A stretch of 64,000 bases of DNA, from assembly GCA_025766275.1 (NCBI GenBank), contig JAFKAC010000049.1, forward strand, positions 248,001 to 312,000, written 5' to 3'. The notes beneath the pieces are model-generated. The model did not search any database and had not been told where the DNA came from. It saw nothing but the letters and a program-made list of their open reading frames with translations. How positions within the stretch are numbered: position 1 is the stretch's first letter; the number at the start of each line of letters is the position of its first letter. The DNA is from Lactarius indigo. Lineage: Eukaryota; Basidiomycota; Agaricomycetes; Russulales; Russulaceae. Shown one piece after another: positions 47,932 to 59,815 of the stretch. A program made the position numbers and the translations under genes.

Positions 47932-48988
47932 AACCTTGTATTCTGTTGCGCCCCCCTCTTTTTGTTCGGAGCTTCCCTGCCGTTATGATCGCTTCTTTTT
48001 CGAGGCTATGATATTCTTGATGATATTTGTTGCTACATTAGAAGGCAGCCTAGTAGAAGGATCGTCTGACTCAACTATGTCATGATTTCCGCACTGTATA
48101 GATACAGTACTGTGACAACCCTAGAACGTCTACTCTCTTGTGAGATCAAAGCTTAGTCTCCGCACCTTTGCACAGCTTGGGCCGCCTACCTTCGAGCTTG
48201 TCTTCGCGACCACTTCGACCGAGCTTCAAAGCTCGACTCACGTTAGAAGTGCGAGTAAGTGGGTCCAAGCACAGTGGTCTGTAAGACTACCGACACCAGA
48301 CTACCGACACCAGAAAACACAACAAGTAAATTACAAAACTAGGGAACCGATACGTGAACTACTAAGTATTTATGGTAAGCAGGAGAAAATAATAAAAAAG
48401 TTCCGAGAACGCAACCGAGAGAGGTTATCAGCAAAATATAATTCTGCTGGGAGAGCTAGAGCCACTACTATCTAGAACCTCCTAGTACCACTAGTACCCG
48501 TCTAGTGTCAGGAGACTTGTCAGTCCCTAATTTACTAGGCGTCGACTTTGTCTACTGTAACCTTACTCGATGTTGTGAGGCACCAGAAATCATTATTCAT
48601 GTGATGGACGTTGTCTGTTGATACTACAAACAAACGAACACTATTGGCGATGTACCCAGAGCAACAATCGACACGCAAAAAGGAAATGTCGATGCATGCG
48701 ACCTTGCATTTGTCAGCTGTCAGATTGCTTAGTCATCCCACTTTCTAGAGGGCCTCGCAGAGGAAGGTGACGAAAATCGTGTCCGAATTTGTTTTGGTGT
48801 GCACATTCTCGTAGCCTCAGGCTTGGCCACAATAAAGTATATGACTCGGAACATCAGCTCTGGCCAGATTTACAAGTGAAATGGTGGATATGAGCAGTTT
48901 CATTGAGCACTCGTGGTGACATGGGGTCTTTAATGTCAGCTTGGGCGTCTATAATTATATTTGGGTAAGGGCCAGGGACTTGTGCCGT
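47932..48988. other. Intergenic, NLR-E downstream
   Basis: Contains a 14-base direct duplication (actaccgacaccag, twice, near 48286-48313) and clusters of ctag strings near 48440-48530, reminiscent of the interior of the small elements at 4381 and 38079 but without clear ends. No gene supported. Confidence 0.5.
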
Positions 48989-48990
48989 TA

Positions 48991-49018
48991 CAGCGGTTTT
49001 CATAATGATAGATACCTT
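48991..49018 (+). repeat. Left terminal inverted repeat of the 4.4 kb element
   Basis: Matches the complement of 53320-53347 at 27 of 28 positions (T for C at the 16th base). Preceded by TA. Confidence 0.95.
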
Positions 49019-49515
49019 ATGACGATTTTTTACACACAGCGGGGTTTAAATGGGTGTTTCGGCGACCATGCCGAGTTTTCTTCCACAAAAACTAATGATA
49101 TTAATTTAACAAAAAAATTATATAATGGACTTATCATTTTCAAGGCGTTGTTTTCAAGACGAAGTCGTGCTATGCAAGGGTCCCGCTTTGCGTGGGGGAG
49201 AGTCTGATGAAATAGGATACAAAGTCATATGAAATGTAGCTGTTACACGTCTGGTCGTCAAGAGAATGTCGGCATGCATGGCTCATGCGCGTCGTGCGAA
49301 GCATGACTCAATTCCCCTTCGGAAAAATAGCTACCAGCACAACCCCTGTTGTCAACGAACCCATCGCTACCTTTGTAAATAGAATATACTTGCAGCCGCA
49401 GTGTTTGAGAGTTGAAACAGGAAGCTCATAGGTAGCGAGTCTAGTGACGGGGAAGGGGGAGGTGGTGTTCGACGTGGACAAGTAAGCCCTGAAATGGGAA
49501 GTATAAAAGACACGG
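49019..49515. other. Element interior upstream of the unknown gene
   Basis: AT-rich from about 49080 to 49140; probably the promoter of the plus-strand gene. An alternative in-frame start is not obvious: an ATG at 49494 opens a different frame. Confidence 0.45.
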
Positions 49516-51822
49516 ATGTTTACCAAAATGATGATACCAAAAGTATCATTGACATACCTGATGTCCCCTACTCGACGTCATCGGAAGAGTGTGCGTACCC
49601 AAGAGAGCTCGTCCAGGCAGCCTCGGTCTCATCCACGCAAAGTTATCCTCCGCGTGTCGCAGCCATCCACTCCAGACTCACCGCCGCCAACGTCACCACC
49701 ACCACCTGAGGTCCCTCACCTGTCTCCAGTTCCTCCCTTGCCTCCGCATCTGCCGCCCTCAGTGGCAGGCCTTCCTATTCCAAACGATAGTCAGCAAATG
49801 TCGGCTGGCCTGCCTGTAAATTCGCCACTGACCTACACACATTCTCATGGTATGACGTTCTACCCGCCAGCGTACCCACCAGTCCCATACCACCACGCCT
49901 ATGGTGCTGGGATCAGTACAACACCGCCTCAGCCATGGGGTTATGCACAATACCCCATGGCTCCGCCATTGGCTCCTTTCATGATGGATCCGTCAGCTGC
50001 TTGGTATGCCACAACTGGCGAGGAAGACTCACCCGCACGTGACATGCGTGGTCATGTCGCCAATGGGCCAGAGGACCGGGCTGCTCTGGGGCGCGGGAGT
50101 GGTGGGGGTGTGGGCGCCAACAATGCTGCTTCGTCGTCGACTGCAGTTGCACGGCTAGGGAAGTCCTACCCTAATAAAGAGATTAGTGAGGGAGGTGAGT
50201 ATCGCCGCCTCCATGCCGAGAAGTTATTGCTGATCACGTTGAAGTCTGGGAGTTCCGTGTTGAGGTGGTCGACGACAATATAAAACACACCTTTAATGCA
50301 CATACCGACATGAGGTGGTACGAGTTCCTTGATGAAGTGCACCGGCACTTTGATAGGCCACGCAGCGAAGTGCGTGTGGGGTTCCGAATCAGTGGGGATG
50401 CAGGCGCGATGTCATACCTGGCATCCGAGTACGACTGGAATGATGCGCTTGCCCGGTTGCTGGGAAAGGTGCGGTCCGCGTGGACGCGTGTTGTGTCGAT
50501 GGAGATAAAAAATATGGTCAGAAACTGCGTCACTATAGCACAAAAGATAGACTGACCTTGCGTACGTCCAGCAACCGTCTACAGCGTTGAAGATTCATAG
50601 CACCAAAAAGGGGAAGGAGAAACGTCGCCGCGAAGACGACATTCCCCCAGAGCCAACCCCAGACATGTTGCACCACATTCTGGAGTTGCAGCAGCACCTC
50701 CTATGTGCGACGCACTCCAGACCGGGAAAGAAGGCGTACTGCGCAATTGAGCAGTCAGGGGAGAATGGAGAGGGGGGGCATAAAGAGTTGACGCCCGAAG
50801 AGATCAGCCTATGGGTGAAGTATATTGTGAGTAGATATTGCCGAACGAGCGCAATAAATAACTCACCTATGTTCTAGTCGATCAAGAAAGCGACCAAGTT
50901 CATTCGACCAAATGTGAAGCCATTTGATCGTCCAGCGACCAAAAAGCCTCGAACCGCACACGCGCCGCCGGAAGTGCACGTGTCCGTCAACATCACACCT
51001 ACACTGGGAGCAGGGAGTTCCAAGGTGAAGGCGACATACGTACCGTCACGCTCTGTGTCGCCCGCTCCAAGCCCATCAGGCCCCAAAGTAACACCTACAC
51101 AAGGAGGGAGCCCTACGGTGCGAGTGATGGACGTGGTGTCGGGTCCATCGTCGCCCTCCCCAAATCCGTCAGTACCTGCCCAACCCAATAGCAATACCTT
51201 ACCTGCAGCTGTGCCCATCGCGCCCGCACCGAAGCCAATCGCGCCCGCACCGGAGCCAATCGTGCCCGCACCAGAGTCAATCGCGCCAATACCCATGGAG
51301 GTAGTGCACCCATCGCTCCTGATCGTCCTTCTTGACGCGCTTGGAACCTTGACCGTGCCATCACTGATGGACGTGCTCCTATTGATGGATACCCATCATT
51401 CAATCGGCCCACGACATGTCGGCCTACATGAAGAGTTAGCAGAAATGGGTATCGAAGACGTGGTGGACCTGTACTCACTTCCAGTCGAGCTCCTTGCGAC
51501 ATTCGGGTGGCTGAGGCAAAGTAGTGCTCGCCGCCTTCAAGATTTTTGTCGCAACAAGTTCCTGTTACCTCTCGGATTTGTAGAGGAAATTGTCAGCAAC
51601 GATCATACGTTTTCGAACGACTCACCTTCTATCCGACAGATGGGGGTGTCCAGCTCAGAGGGTGGCCAACCCATTGGAAACATTATTGATGTGGTTCAAG
51701 TGTGGCTTGATGAAGCAGGCACACCAAAGGAGGTTGAGGGAGAGCAGGTGAGCGTGAGGTCAGGCGAGGAGGACGAGGGTGAGGAAGAAAACGGTGACAT
51801 GGCAACGTCGCAAGAGGTGTGA
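49516..51822 (+). CDS. Unknown protein carried by the Tc1/mariner element (716 aa)
   Basis: Four exons in frame: 49516-50194, 50245-50516, 50572-50826, 50878-51822; total 2151 bases. I do not recognise the family. Residues 1-200 are Pro-rich (PPPTSPPPPEVP and repeated Tyr-Pro). Residues about 229-305 form a compact region ('VVDDNIKHTFNAH', 'VGFRISGD') resembling a ubiquitin-like or PB1-like fold by pattern only. A basic stretch follows (KKGKEKRRRED), then an unstructured part with APAP(K/E)PI repeats. About residues 570-630 ('ELAEMGIEDVVDLYSLP', 'SARRLQDFCRNKFL') look like a SAM domain, and the tail is acidic. There is no nuclease or reverse transcriptase signature. The gene is convergent with the transposase, with 213 bases between the stops. 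It could be a transposition accessory protein or a captured host gene. The start is uncertain; the intron at 50517 has the weak donor gtcaga. Confidence 0.75.
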
Positions 51823-52035
51823 GAAGCTTTGTCAGCTTTCCCACGCCTCCGATTCCCAACGTGTATCCCCCAGTGCGTATGTTGGTCGGTAGCTTTTCCC
51901 ACGTGGTTTGACGCACCTGCACCATATTTGTATGCATCGTAGTCTTTCAATTCAACGTGTTTATATTCTCCAATAGTCTGAGCGACCACCAACACATGTA
52001 TGCGATAACTTTGAAATAGTAGATACAAAAGAAAA

Positions 52036-53114
52036 TTAAGCCGCAAGATCGTACCCGCAATGGCTGTACCAACCCTTCGCATCCTCCGGTGTGACGGAAT
52101 GAACGGCTTCCCATAGTGCACTGTAGACATTACCATCATCGGACTCGAGTTCTGCATTGACGCGAGAACGGTTTGCGCGCAGCCAGGCCTTGATGGATGA
52201 GAAGGCCAGTTCGATCGGATTGAGGTCTGGCGAATATGCGGGAAGGTAGATGAGGCGCGCGCCGTGTCCCTCAACTAGCTCACGAATCCCCTCCACCTTG
52301 TGAATCGAGGCGTTGTCGATGACGAGGACCGAATTGGGTAAAGGCCACTCGTTCATGTGCATGAGGAGCCCTTGAACGAATCGTTGAAAGTGGTCGCCAG
52401 TGATGGCATTCTCGACAATCTCGAGGTGAAGGATCCCATCAAGGGAAAGAGCAGGTAATATAGAATACTTTGTACCGCGAAGGAAAAATTTGAAGCGGCG
52501 AGCACGCTCGCCACGGATTGACCACACGTATGGCCTCCTCAAAGTAAGTTGGTTGAAGTGACTCTCGTCCGCAAAGACGAGTTGTTCTGGTTGGAAATGG
52601 GTAGCGATGATGCCCATGTACTCCTCACGGTCTTGTTCATTTCGCTCAAGAGCGGGGCGTGTGACCTATCGTTCGATGTTAGCAAGAGAATGAAGGAGCT
52701 GATGGACGGATACGCACTGTTTTCATTGTGTATCCCTCCCTTTTGAGGGAACGCATGATCGTCGGAAGTGAGACCTCAACGTTGCAGGCTTCCTGAAGCT
52801 CCGTCTGCAGCTCCAGAAGCGCGATGTCGGGCTGGCGCTCAACGGTGTCGCGGAGGAACTACGAGTGTGAGAAAATATCTAGGCCCAAGATATGGCACAC
52901 ATACCTTGATCTGCGCAGCGGTGAGTATGCGTGGGCGACCATTGTCGATTGGTGGTGAGGGATGCGAGTTCCCCTTGCGGTGCTGGCTGCGCCACCTCTT
53001 GAGCGTTGGGACACTGATCCCAGTGTATTCAAAAACTTCCGAGTCAGGCAATCCCTGAAGAGACATTGAGAGGGCTTGCTCTTTGAGTTCTTTGGAGATG
53101 TGACGACGAACCAT
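52036..53114 (-). CDS. Tc1/mariner (IS630-type) DD34E transposase (326 aa)
   Basis: Three exons in frame: 53114-52905, 52858-52718, 52665-52036; total 981 bases. The N-terminus (MVRRHISKELKEQALSMSL, then 'VFEYTGISVPTLKRW') is a helix-turn-helix DNA-binding domain. The second helix-turn-helix part is in exon 2 ('SLPTIMRSLKREGY'). The catalytic DDE_3 core shows D150 in 'FADESHFN', D234 in 'LVIDNASIH' and E269 in 'SPDLNPIE', with 34 residues between the last two. All three catalytic residues and the length are as expected for the family, so the enzyme looks functional. It would bind the terminal repeats and move the element by cut and paste into TA sites. Confidence 0.95.
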
Positions 53115-53319
53115 GGAAGAGTAAGGAAGACAACAGAGGAGGAGTCGCAGCAGAGAAGTGATCTTCGTTGTGAAGGAGGGGTTACGACGCCGGCAAAAGC
53201 TGACAACTATCCCATAACCCCAATACTACAAGATAACCCAATTTCTGGAGAATTTTCCCTCGACTTAATTATGAACCCCGCTCTGGGGTTTTGGGAGTCC
53301 GCTTGTGTATCCAAAATGG
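53115..53319. other. Right sub-terminal region of the element
   Basis: Upstream of the transposase. Shares about 150 bases with the small element at 3959-4246, including repeated ggttat(c/g)-type strings that could be transposase binding sites. Confidence 0.55.
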
Positions 53320-53347
53320 AAGGTATCTATCGTTATGAAAACCGCTG
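53320..53347 (-). repeat. Right terminal inverted repeat of the 4.4 kb element
   Basis: Complement of 48991-49018 with one mismatch, followed by TA at 53348-53349. Confidence 0.95.
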
Positions 53348-53465
53348 TACCTCGTGGCGTGCCTCCGTGTCTCAGCAAGGTCCCTAGTGTCATTGTACCC
53401 ACTCTCCGTGTTGACCAACGCGCTCCGCCCAACTTCACTTCTCACAGCACAGTTATTCAAGAAAA

Positions 53466-56400
53466 ATGACGTCTTCTAACTTTCGACTGATTCGTGACGC
53501 ATTGAAGGACTATCGTGACAAAACCGGGATAGACTTACAGTCAAATCCTTTCGCCGATGAGCTCCAGCATTGCGACTCTGCCAAGGCAGTCTCTGATTTA
53601 CTTCAAGGCCAATTGAAGGAATTTAAAGAATATAGGGAGGGTAATAGGAGGTTGATCAACTGGCTTCGTCCTGTAGTGGAAGTCGTGCACACCTTATCCG
53701 ACGTTATCAGTGAGGCGGTTAGTCTGGTAGGTGGCGTACACCCTGCATACACGCATTCGACCATTTTTTTTGCACTCACAGACCCCATTTCCCCCCGCAA
53801 ACGCGATCTTTGTTGGTGTCAAGGTTCTTCTTGATGTCAGTGTCCCCCTCGCATTTAACACATAGACCATCCTGATATTTGGGGTCATCAGGCCGCGAAT
53901 GGTGTCAGCTCGAGTTATGATGCACTGGTTGACCTCTTTGAATGCATCGGACATTTCCTCAACCGCCTCCATATCTATACCGGGCTCACCCTCAGCAGTT
54001 CGATGAAGAATATTATCGTGAAAATTATGGTCGAGGTGCTCTCCGCCCTCGGCCTCGCAAAGAAACAGATCAAGGATGGGCGTTTCAGTGAGTGAATCTC
54101 CGGATTTTTTAGCTCGAGTCTATGACTCATGATTTTGCAGAGAAATTCGCAAAGAAACTTTTGGGAGAAAGCGAGGTCGAGGCCGTGTTGATTCGGCTAG
54201 AACGGCTCACTCAGGAGGAAGCTCGGATGACAGCGGCTCATATCCTAGAAGTTGTTCATGGTCTTATGAATAATGTGAAGATAGCTATGGATGGTACGTA
54301 ACCCTTGGTTGATTGATCGTGGACACCTTACCAAATTGTTGTTTGGTAGACGGCAAAATTTCCGTCGATAGCATAAGGCAGTCTCTCGGTATGTCCATCA
54401 CGTGTGTGCGAATTTGTGCCTAAAGTACTACCGCGGGTGCTAGTTGTCATGCAAGAGATTGCTGAAGGGATTAACAAGATCAAGCGTGCGTGGTTATTCC
54501 TCTTTTGCTTTGAGTTGCTACCGCTGGGGCTGAATCGCCTTGCAGGCGACCAGTTGCAAAAGGATGTCCGAACTTGGTTCTCTCCTCCGAATCCGTCCGA
54601 CAACCATCTTATTGCCCGCAAGTCTTACCGAGGCGGAACTGCAGTGTGGTTTGCCCGAGGTAGTACATTCGAGAATTGGATGACGGAAGGGTCCCTTATG
54701 TGGATACACGGTAAACGTACGTCTGGCGGCCTTTCTCTCACACATACCTGACTGCCCCTTGTTTCGTATCAGCGGGGTCGGGAAAGAGTGTGCTATGGTG
54801 CGTACCTCACCAATACACCCGGTCTTTCCGCTTTCAAACTTTCAATTAGCTCTACCGTCATTGAACAGGCGAAGACCTTGCGCGATGCGGGACTAGGCCT
54901 GATGGCCTATTTTTATTTCGATTTTAGGGATCACGCAAAGCAGGATGTCCGTGGTTTACTTTCCTCCCTCCTCATCCAGTTCGCCGCTAGATCCGATCCT
55001 TGCTACCACAAACTTTCTACGCTTTATTCGAAATACGATAACGGGTTGGAGAAACCTGGCGACGATGTCCTTATTCAATGTCTGGAAGACGTGCTGAGGA
55101 TGCGAGGACGGCCTGCTATCTTTATTATCGTGGATGGTCTCGACGAGTGTCCCAATAACATTGGGATTATATCCCCGCGCCAACAAGTCCTAGAGTTTGT
55201 CAAGAGACTTGTCAACTTCTCCAAGGACTTAACCAAGGACTCATCCAAGGACTTATCGGAGGACTTATCGGTTCACATATGTGTCACTAGTCGGCCCGAG
55301 ACCGATATCCGGGCCGCTCTTGAGTCTATGGCGTCTCACTCTGTGTCTCTTCACGACGAAAGTGGGCAAAAGCAGGACATTCTCACCTACATCAGATATG
55401 AGGTCCAGAAGATAAAGAAATGGAGACCAGAGGATAAGAAGCTGGTTGTCGATACTCTCTCTGACAAAGCAGACGGGATGTAAGTGAATATCAACACACT
55501 TGGTCTTATGACAATATCTCAGGCGTCGTACAGGTTTCGATGGGTTGTTTGTCAATTGGAGAGGCTATGTCGCGGCAATCCGGCCAGCATTTCCCGTGCC
55601 TTAAGCGAACTGCCTGGCACTTTGGACGAAACATATGAGCGCTCATTGCTAACCATCGACGAAATCAATCGACCCTTTGCTCGACGCCTCCTGCATTGCC
55701 TCGCGGTGTCTGTACGCCCTCTTCGCGTTGAGGAGCTCGCTGAAATTTTTGCGGTCGGGTTTGACGATGGGCAAAGCTTAGAATATCGTCCAAAGTTTCG
55801 CCCTCAGGACGCACAGGAAGCTGTGCTATCCGCATGCCCAAGTCTAGTTGCCATCGTCAATGTTGATGGTTCCCTAGCTGTTCAATTTTCTCACTTTTCA
55901 GTAAAGGAGTTCTTGACGTCAGATCGCCTTGCGAAAGCAAAAAAAGAACTGTCCTACTTTCACATCCTCCCTCGTCCCGCGCACACAATTCTTGCGCAAT
56001 CCTCCCTTTGTGTCCTTCTCCATCTGAACGGCCGCATCGACAAAGATACCGTGAAGGACATTCCACTCGCCGGCTACGCGGCTCGCCACTGGGTTGATCA
56101 CATACCTTTCAAGAATATAACTCCCGGCGTCCAGAGTGCCATGGAAGATCTCTTCGACCCAGACAAACCACATTTCGAAGCTTGGGTCCAACTATACGAC
56201 CTTGACCACCCGTGGGCAGAAAACATTTCCGAGGCGCGCCGCACAAGACCTACTCCGCTGTACTATGCGGTGCTCAGTGGTTTCTATGACCTTGTCAAAC
56301 ACCTTATCGCCACCTGCCCCCATCATATCAATGCCAGGGGCGGTTACTACGCAACTCCGTTGCATGCCGCGATCGCCAAGAGACACGCCGATGTTACTTT

Positions 56401-58525
56401 GTTACTACTTCGGAGCGGTGGAGATGCAAACTCTCTGGATAACGAAGGCTTGACACCACTACACCGAGCATCACGAAGCGGAAGTCGCGACATAGTTCAG
56501 GCGTTGCTCAAGCACCATGCGAATGCTGACGTGCAAAACAGAAAGGGCGAGACACCACTGGCCCTGGCGTCAGGCGAGGGAGTAGTCGAGACTTTACTAC
56601 CATTACGCGGCGCGGATGCCAATTCCTGGGACGAAATGAAAGACTCCTCGGCCGGCACCACATCGAAAAACGAACGTCTGGAAGTTGTGAACTTGTTGCT
56701 CAGTCATCGCGCGAACGTCAACTCTCGTGACGACCAAGGTTGGACCCCATTGCACTCGGCATCGCGATGTGGGCGTCGTGATATCGTGGAACGGCTAGTC
56801 ACCGGACGGGCGGACGTAAATGTGCCAAACAACAACCTCTTTACACCCTTGCATCTGGCCTCGCGTCTTGGGAACCTCGATATCGTCCAGTTTCTAGTAG
56901 AGCACGGCGCAACCGTCAATGTGGGGAATCGGGGAAACGAGACCCCGTTGAGCCTCGCGTCGGGAATTGGGAGACTTGATATCGCACAGTTTCTTGTCAA
57001 GAATGGTGCCGACGCGAACGCCCGCGACGAACACGGCTGGACTCCATTTCACAGAGCGTCACGAAACGGCCACCTCAACGTTGTGAAGATATTGCTTACG
57101 CACGGCGTCGATATCAACGTGTACAACGAGAATCAAGAGACGCCGTTGAGCCTGGCGGCGGGAAACGGACAGTTCGAGGTCTCTCGCTTCCTCATCGAGC
57201 GCAGGGCGGACGCGAACTCCCGCGACAACAAAGGCTGGACTCCTGTTCACGCGGCTTCGCGAAATGGGGACGCTAATATTGTACGATTGTTGCTCGACAG
57301 CGGCGTAGCCGTCGACGTGCGGAACGGAGACCACCAGACTCCATTGGCTGTCGCGTCGCGCCACGGAAGCATCGAGGTTTCAAAGCTACTAATCGGGCGT
57401 GGGGCAAACACGAATTTCGCCGATGACAAGAGGTCGACTCCGTTAGTCTCAGCATCTCGATATGGTCACCTTGAAGTTGTTCGGCTGTTACTCGAGAGTG
57501 GGGCGGAAGTAAACATACAGGACGGGGACTTGTGGACCCCATTGCACACCGCATCGGCCAACGGACACCTCAAGGTTGCGCAGTTGCTAATCCAACATGG
57601 CGCCGACGTTGAAATCCGGGACAAGAAACAAGAAACACCTCTGAATCTGGCATTGGGCAATGGCAAACTTGAAGTCGCTCGCTTATTACTCAAGTCTGGC
57701 GCGAACCCGAATATTCAAGATAGCAGGGGCTGGACACCATCGCATGTGGCGCTTCAATCCGGACATCTAGACCTCGTCGAGCTGCTAATCGAACGTGGTG
57801 CAAATCTCAACGTACGTAATCAAGATGGTGAAACGCCCTTAGATCTGGCATCGAGAAGCGGGAAACGCGAGGTTGCGACCCTCCTAGTTACGGCGCGAGG
57901 ACATGCGGAGTCTCGGAACAGCATAGGTCAGAATCCGTTAGTTACGGCATCAAGAAGCAGGTATCCCGGCGTCGGGCAGTCACCCCTGAGCCGCGAAGAA
58001 GGCGAGAATCTCCAGACGACACCCTTACATACCGCGTCAAGACTTGGGCATCTTGGCGTTGTGCAGTCATTACTTAACAATGGCGTCGACGTTAACGGGC
58101 GAAGTACGAAACGCGATACCCCGTTGCACGAGGCGTCGAATAAAGGCAAGATCGAGGTCGCAAGTCTGTTGCTAGATCGCGGCGCAAACGTCGATTCCAG
58201 GGACAACCTCGGCCGGACTCCGCTGCACAAGGCATCGCAAAATGGACATATCGATGTCGTGCGACTATTGATTGAACGCGGCGCTGATGTGAACGTAAAG
58301 GAGCAGGAGAACTGGACCCCATTGCACCTCGCGGCGGGGAACGGCAGTCTCGAAATCGTCCGGTTGATACTCGAAAAGGGTGCAAACGTACGCGCAAGGA
58401 ACAACGACGGCCGGACTCCGTCTCAGGTAGCGTTGACAAGGGGTGAACGGAACATTGCACGAATTTTGACGGAATATGGCGAACGTGGTATATGGGACTT
58501 CAACGAGAATGATCTCACTATGTAA
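53466..58525 (+). CDS. NLR-F: Goodbye-NACHT-ankyrin STAND protein (1520 aa)
   Basis: Exons: 53466-53726, 53782-53835, 53892-54087, 54141-54293, 54350-54388, 54444-54485, 54546-54716, 54773-54797, 54850-55479, 55534-58525; total 4563 bases in frame. The Goodbye-like domain starts MTSSNFRLIRDALKDY, the P-loop is GKPGSGKS, and Walker B is 'IFIIVDGLDECP'. The NACHT exon is 30 bases longer than in all paralogues because of a Lys/Asp/Ser-rich repeat (SKDLTKDSSKDLSEDL) near 55214-55270. Ankyrin repeats run from about 56250 to 58480, interrupted by a linker near 57890-58010. A donor-like gtaagt lies at the stop codon: splicing 58506 to about 58580 would replace the last residue with a few others (ending NHQMI). 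The 5' flank is only 118 bases before the transposon end. Confidence 0.88.
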
Positions 58526-59025
58526 GTTATATTATATGTTATTTCCTTGACTCTCCCGACTGAATATGGCTCCTCATATAGGAATCACCAGATGATATAG
58601 TCAGCTCGTGTCGCATTTTGATAGTACGTTCACAAGGCTAATGGATGACTCGATTTTACGATTCCCTTATCGGGGACTACAGTTCAAACTCTTTTGGAAT
58701 TTTCTTATGTACTCCTACTGTACTGCCGCCTCGACTTGCTCTATGCTTTCTATTCTTGGGACTTCGTTATTACTACATTCCGTTCTGTGTCAAGAGGCTT
58801 ATTTGTTACTCTCCAAGGTTCACTGTGGTGTTTACCATGTATAAATCTGCTCTTCTGCGAAATCGGGCCCGCGCCTTCGCCTCATTGCGCGCTACTCTCG
58901 GGACAACTTCATCCGAGCTTGTCTAAAAGACAATCGCCTAACCCATTCCTACACCAATCTGCTCGCGGTAGTCGGCGAGAGCATTACCGAGTATCGCCTG
59001 AAATTACGTGACAGGCATTTTGTAT
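58526..59025. other. Intergenic, NLR-F downstream
   Basis: Several overlapping plus-strand open frames (58608-59011) with no domain. Probably the 3' untranslated region and spacer. Confidence 0.5.
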
Positions 59026-59815
59026 TTAGTTCCTCGACGAGATATGCCGGACTAGGTTGGGTGGTGGTTGCAGTGTGCGACTCAGCGTTGATGGAAAAAC
59101 ACTTACGGTAGTGCCGCCAGACACGGCCCGAGGCATTAGCGCCAGGCTATAGAAAAAAATTCCTTCCACTTCGTCCTTTGTATTAAAATAAGATCCGACA
59201 ATAAGAGTCCAAACCAGCGTGTCACGTACGTTTTCGTTTCTCAGTTGCCACAGACGAAGACGTGCCGATTGCGAAGAGTGATCCGACACTATCGAGGTGG
59301 TTGTTTGTGCTGCCCAGGAAGGTTGCCTGTGAGTCACCATATAGCTATACTGAGACCTCGTCGAGGTATGCAAGTCACACCCCTTGCTTCAAGTTATCGT
59401 CTGGTGCGTGTGGTGGATGCACTCATGCATAACCCCTGATACAAATACTCAATAGATCGGCTCAAAAGTACACGTTACCTGTGGCAGCTACCACTGGCAG
59501 CCCGTAACCGCAGATCTCGATCCTCCCTAGAGATCTATTTTCATTTGTCTCAGCTGTGTACAACACTCTCACCCTTACGATGGCACACGAATTTATGCCG
59601 AGATTATTGGGGGTAAAATCGAACGGCTGCCGCCATCTTTGACAGCTCAAGATGCTATTGCATTTCGTTCGTTCCACCGCGTGTTCTGCCACGCGACGCC
59701 CAACTCGCCGTGATGTGATGCCTGCCGCCCTCGAGACAATCCGATGGTACCAATAGGAACTGCCGTCGCGGAAAAGGCGCGAATCTGGAGAAGCATAGTG
59801 GCCGTCATAATTCAT
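59026..59815 (-). CDS. Doubtful small gene, hypothetical protein
   Basis: An ATG at 59815 opens a 117-codon frame (MNYDGHYASPDSRLFRDGSS..., later 'RIEICGYGLPVVAATG') ending at 59462. A second frame on the same strand lies at about 59026-59330, after a ctcacag acceptor near 59324. Joining them needs a splice that I could not fix: using the donor before 'gtagctgcc' gives '...YGLPVATFLGSTNNHLD...', continuing to a good gtacgt donor near 59228. I do not recognise the product. It may be a real small orphan gene or chance open frames. Confidence 0.3.

Larger units (their letters stand above)
48991..53347. mobile_element. 4357-base Tc1/mariner-type element with transposase and a second gene
   Basis: Bounded by TA at 48989-48990 and 53348-53349. 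The 28-base terminal inverted repeats (48991-49018 and 53320-53347, starting CAGCGGTTTTCATAA) differ at one position. Further shared sub-terminal strings occur (agcgggg near 49035 and on the minus strand near 53285). Inside are two convergent intact genes: an unknown multi-exon gene on the plus strand (49516-51822) and a DD34E transposase on the minus strand (52036-53114). Intact reading frames and nearly identical ends suggest a recent insertion that could still be autonomous. It lies between NLR-E and NLR-F. Confidence 0.93.
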
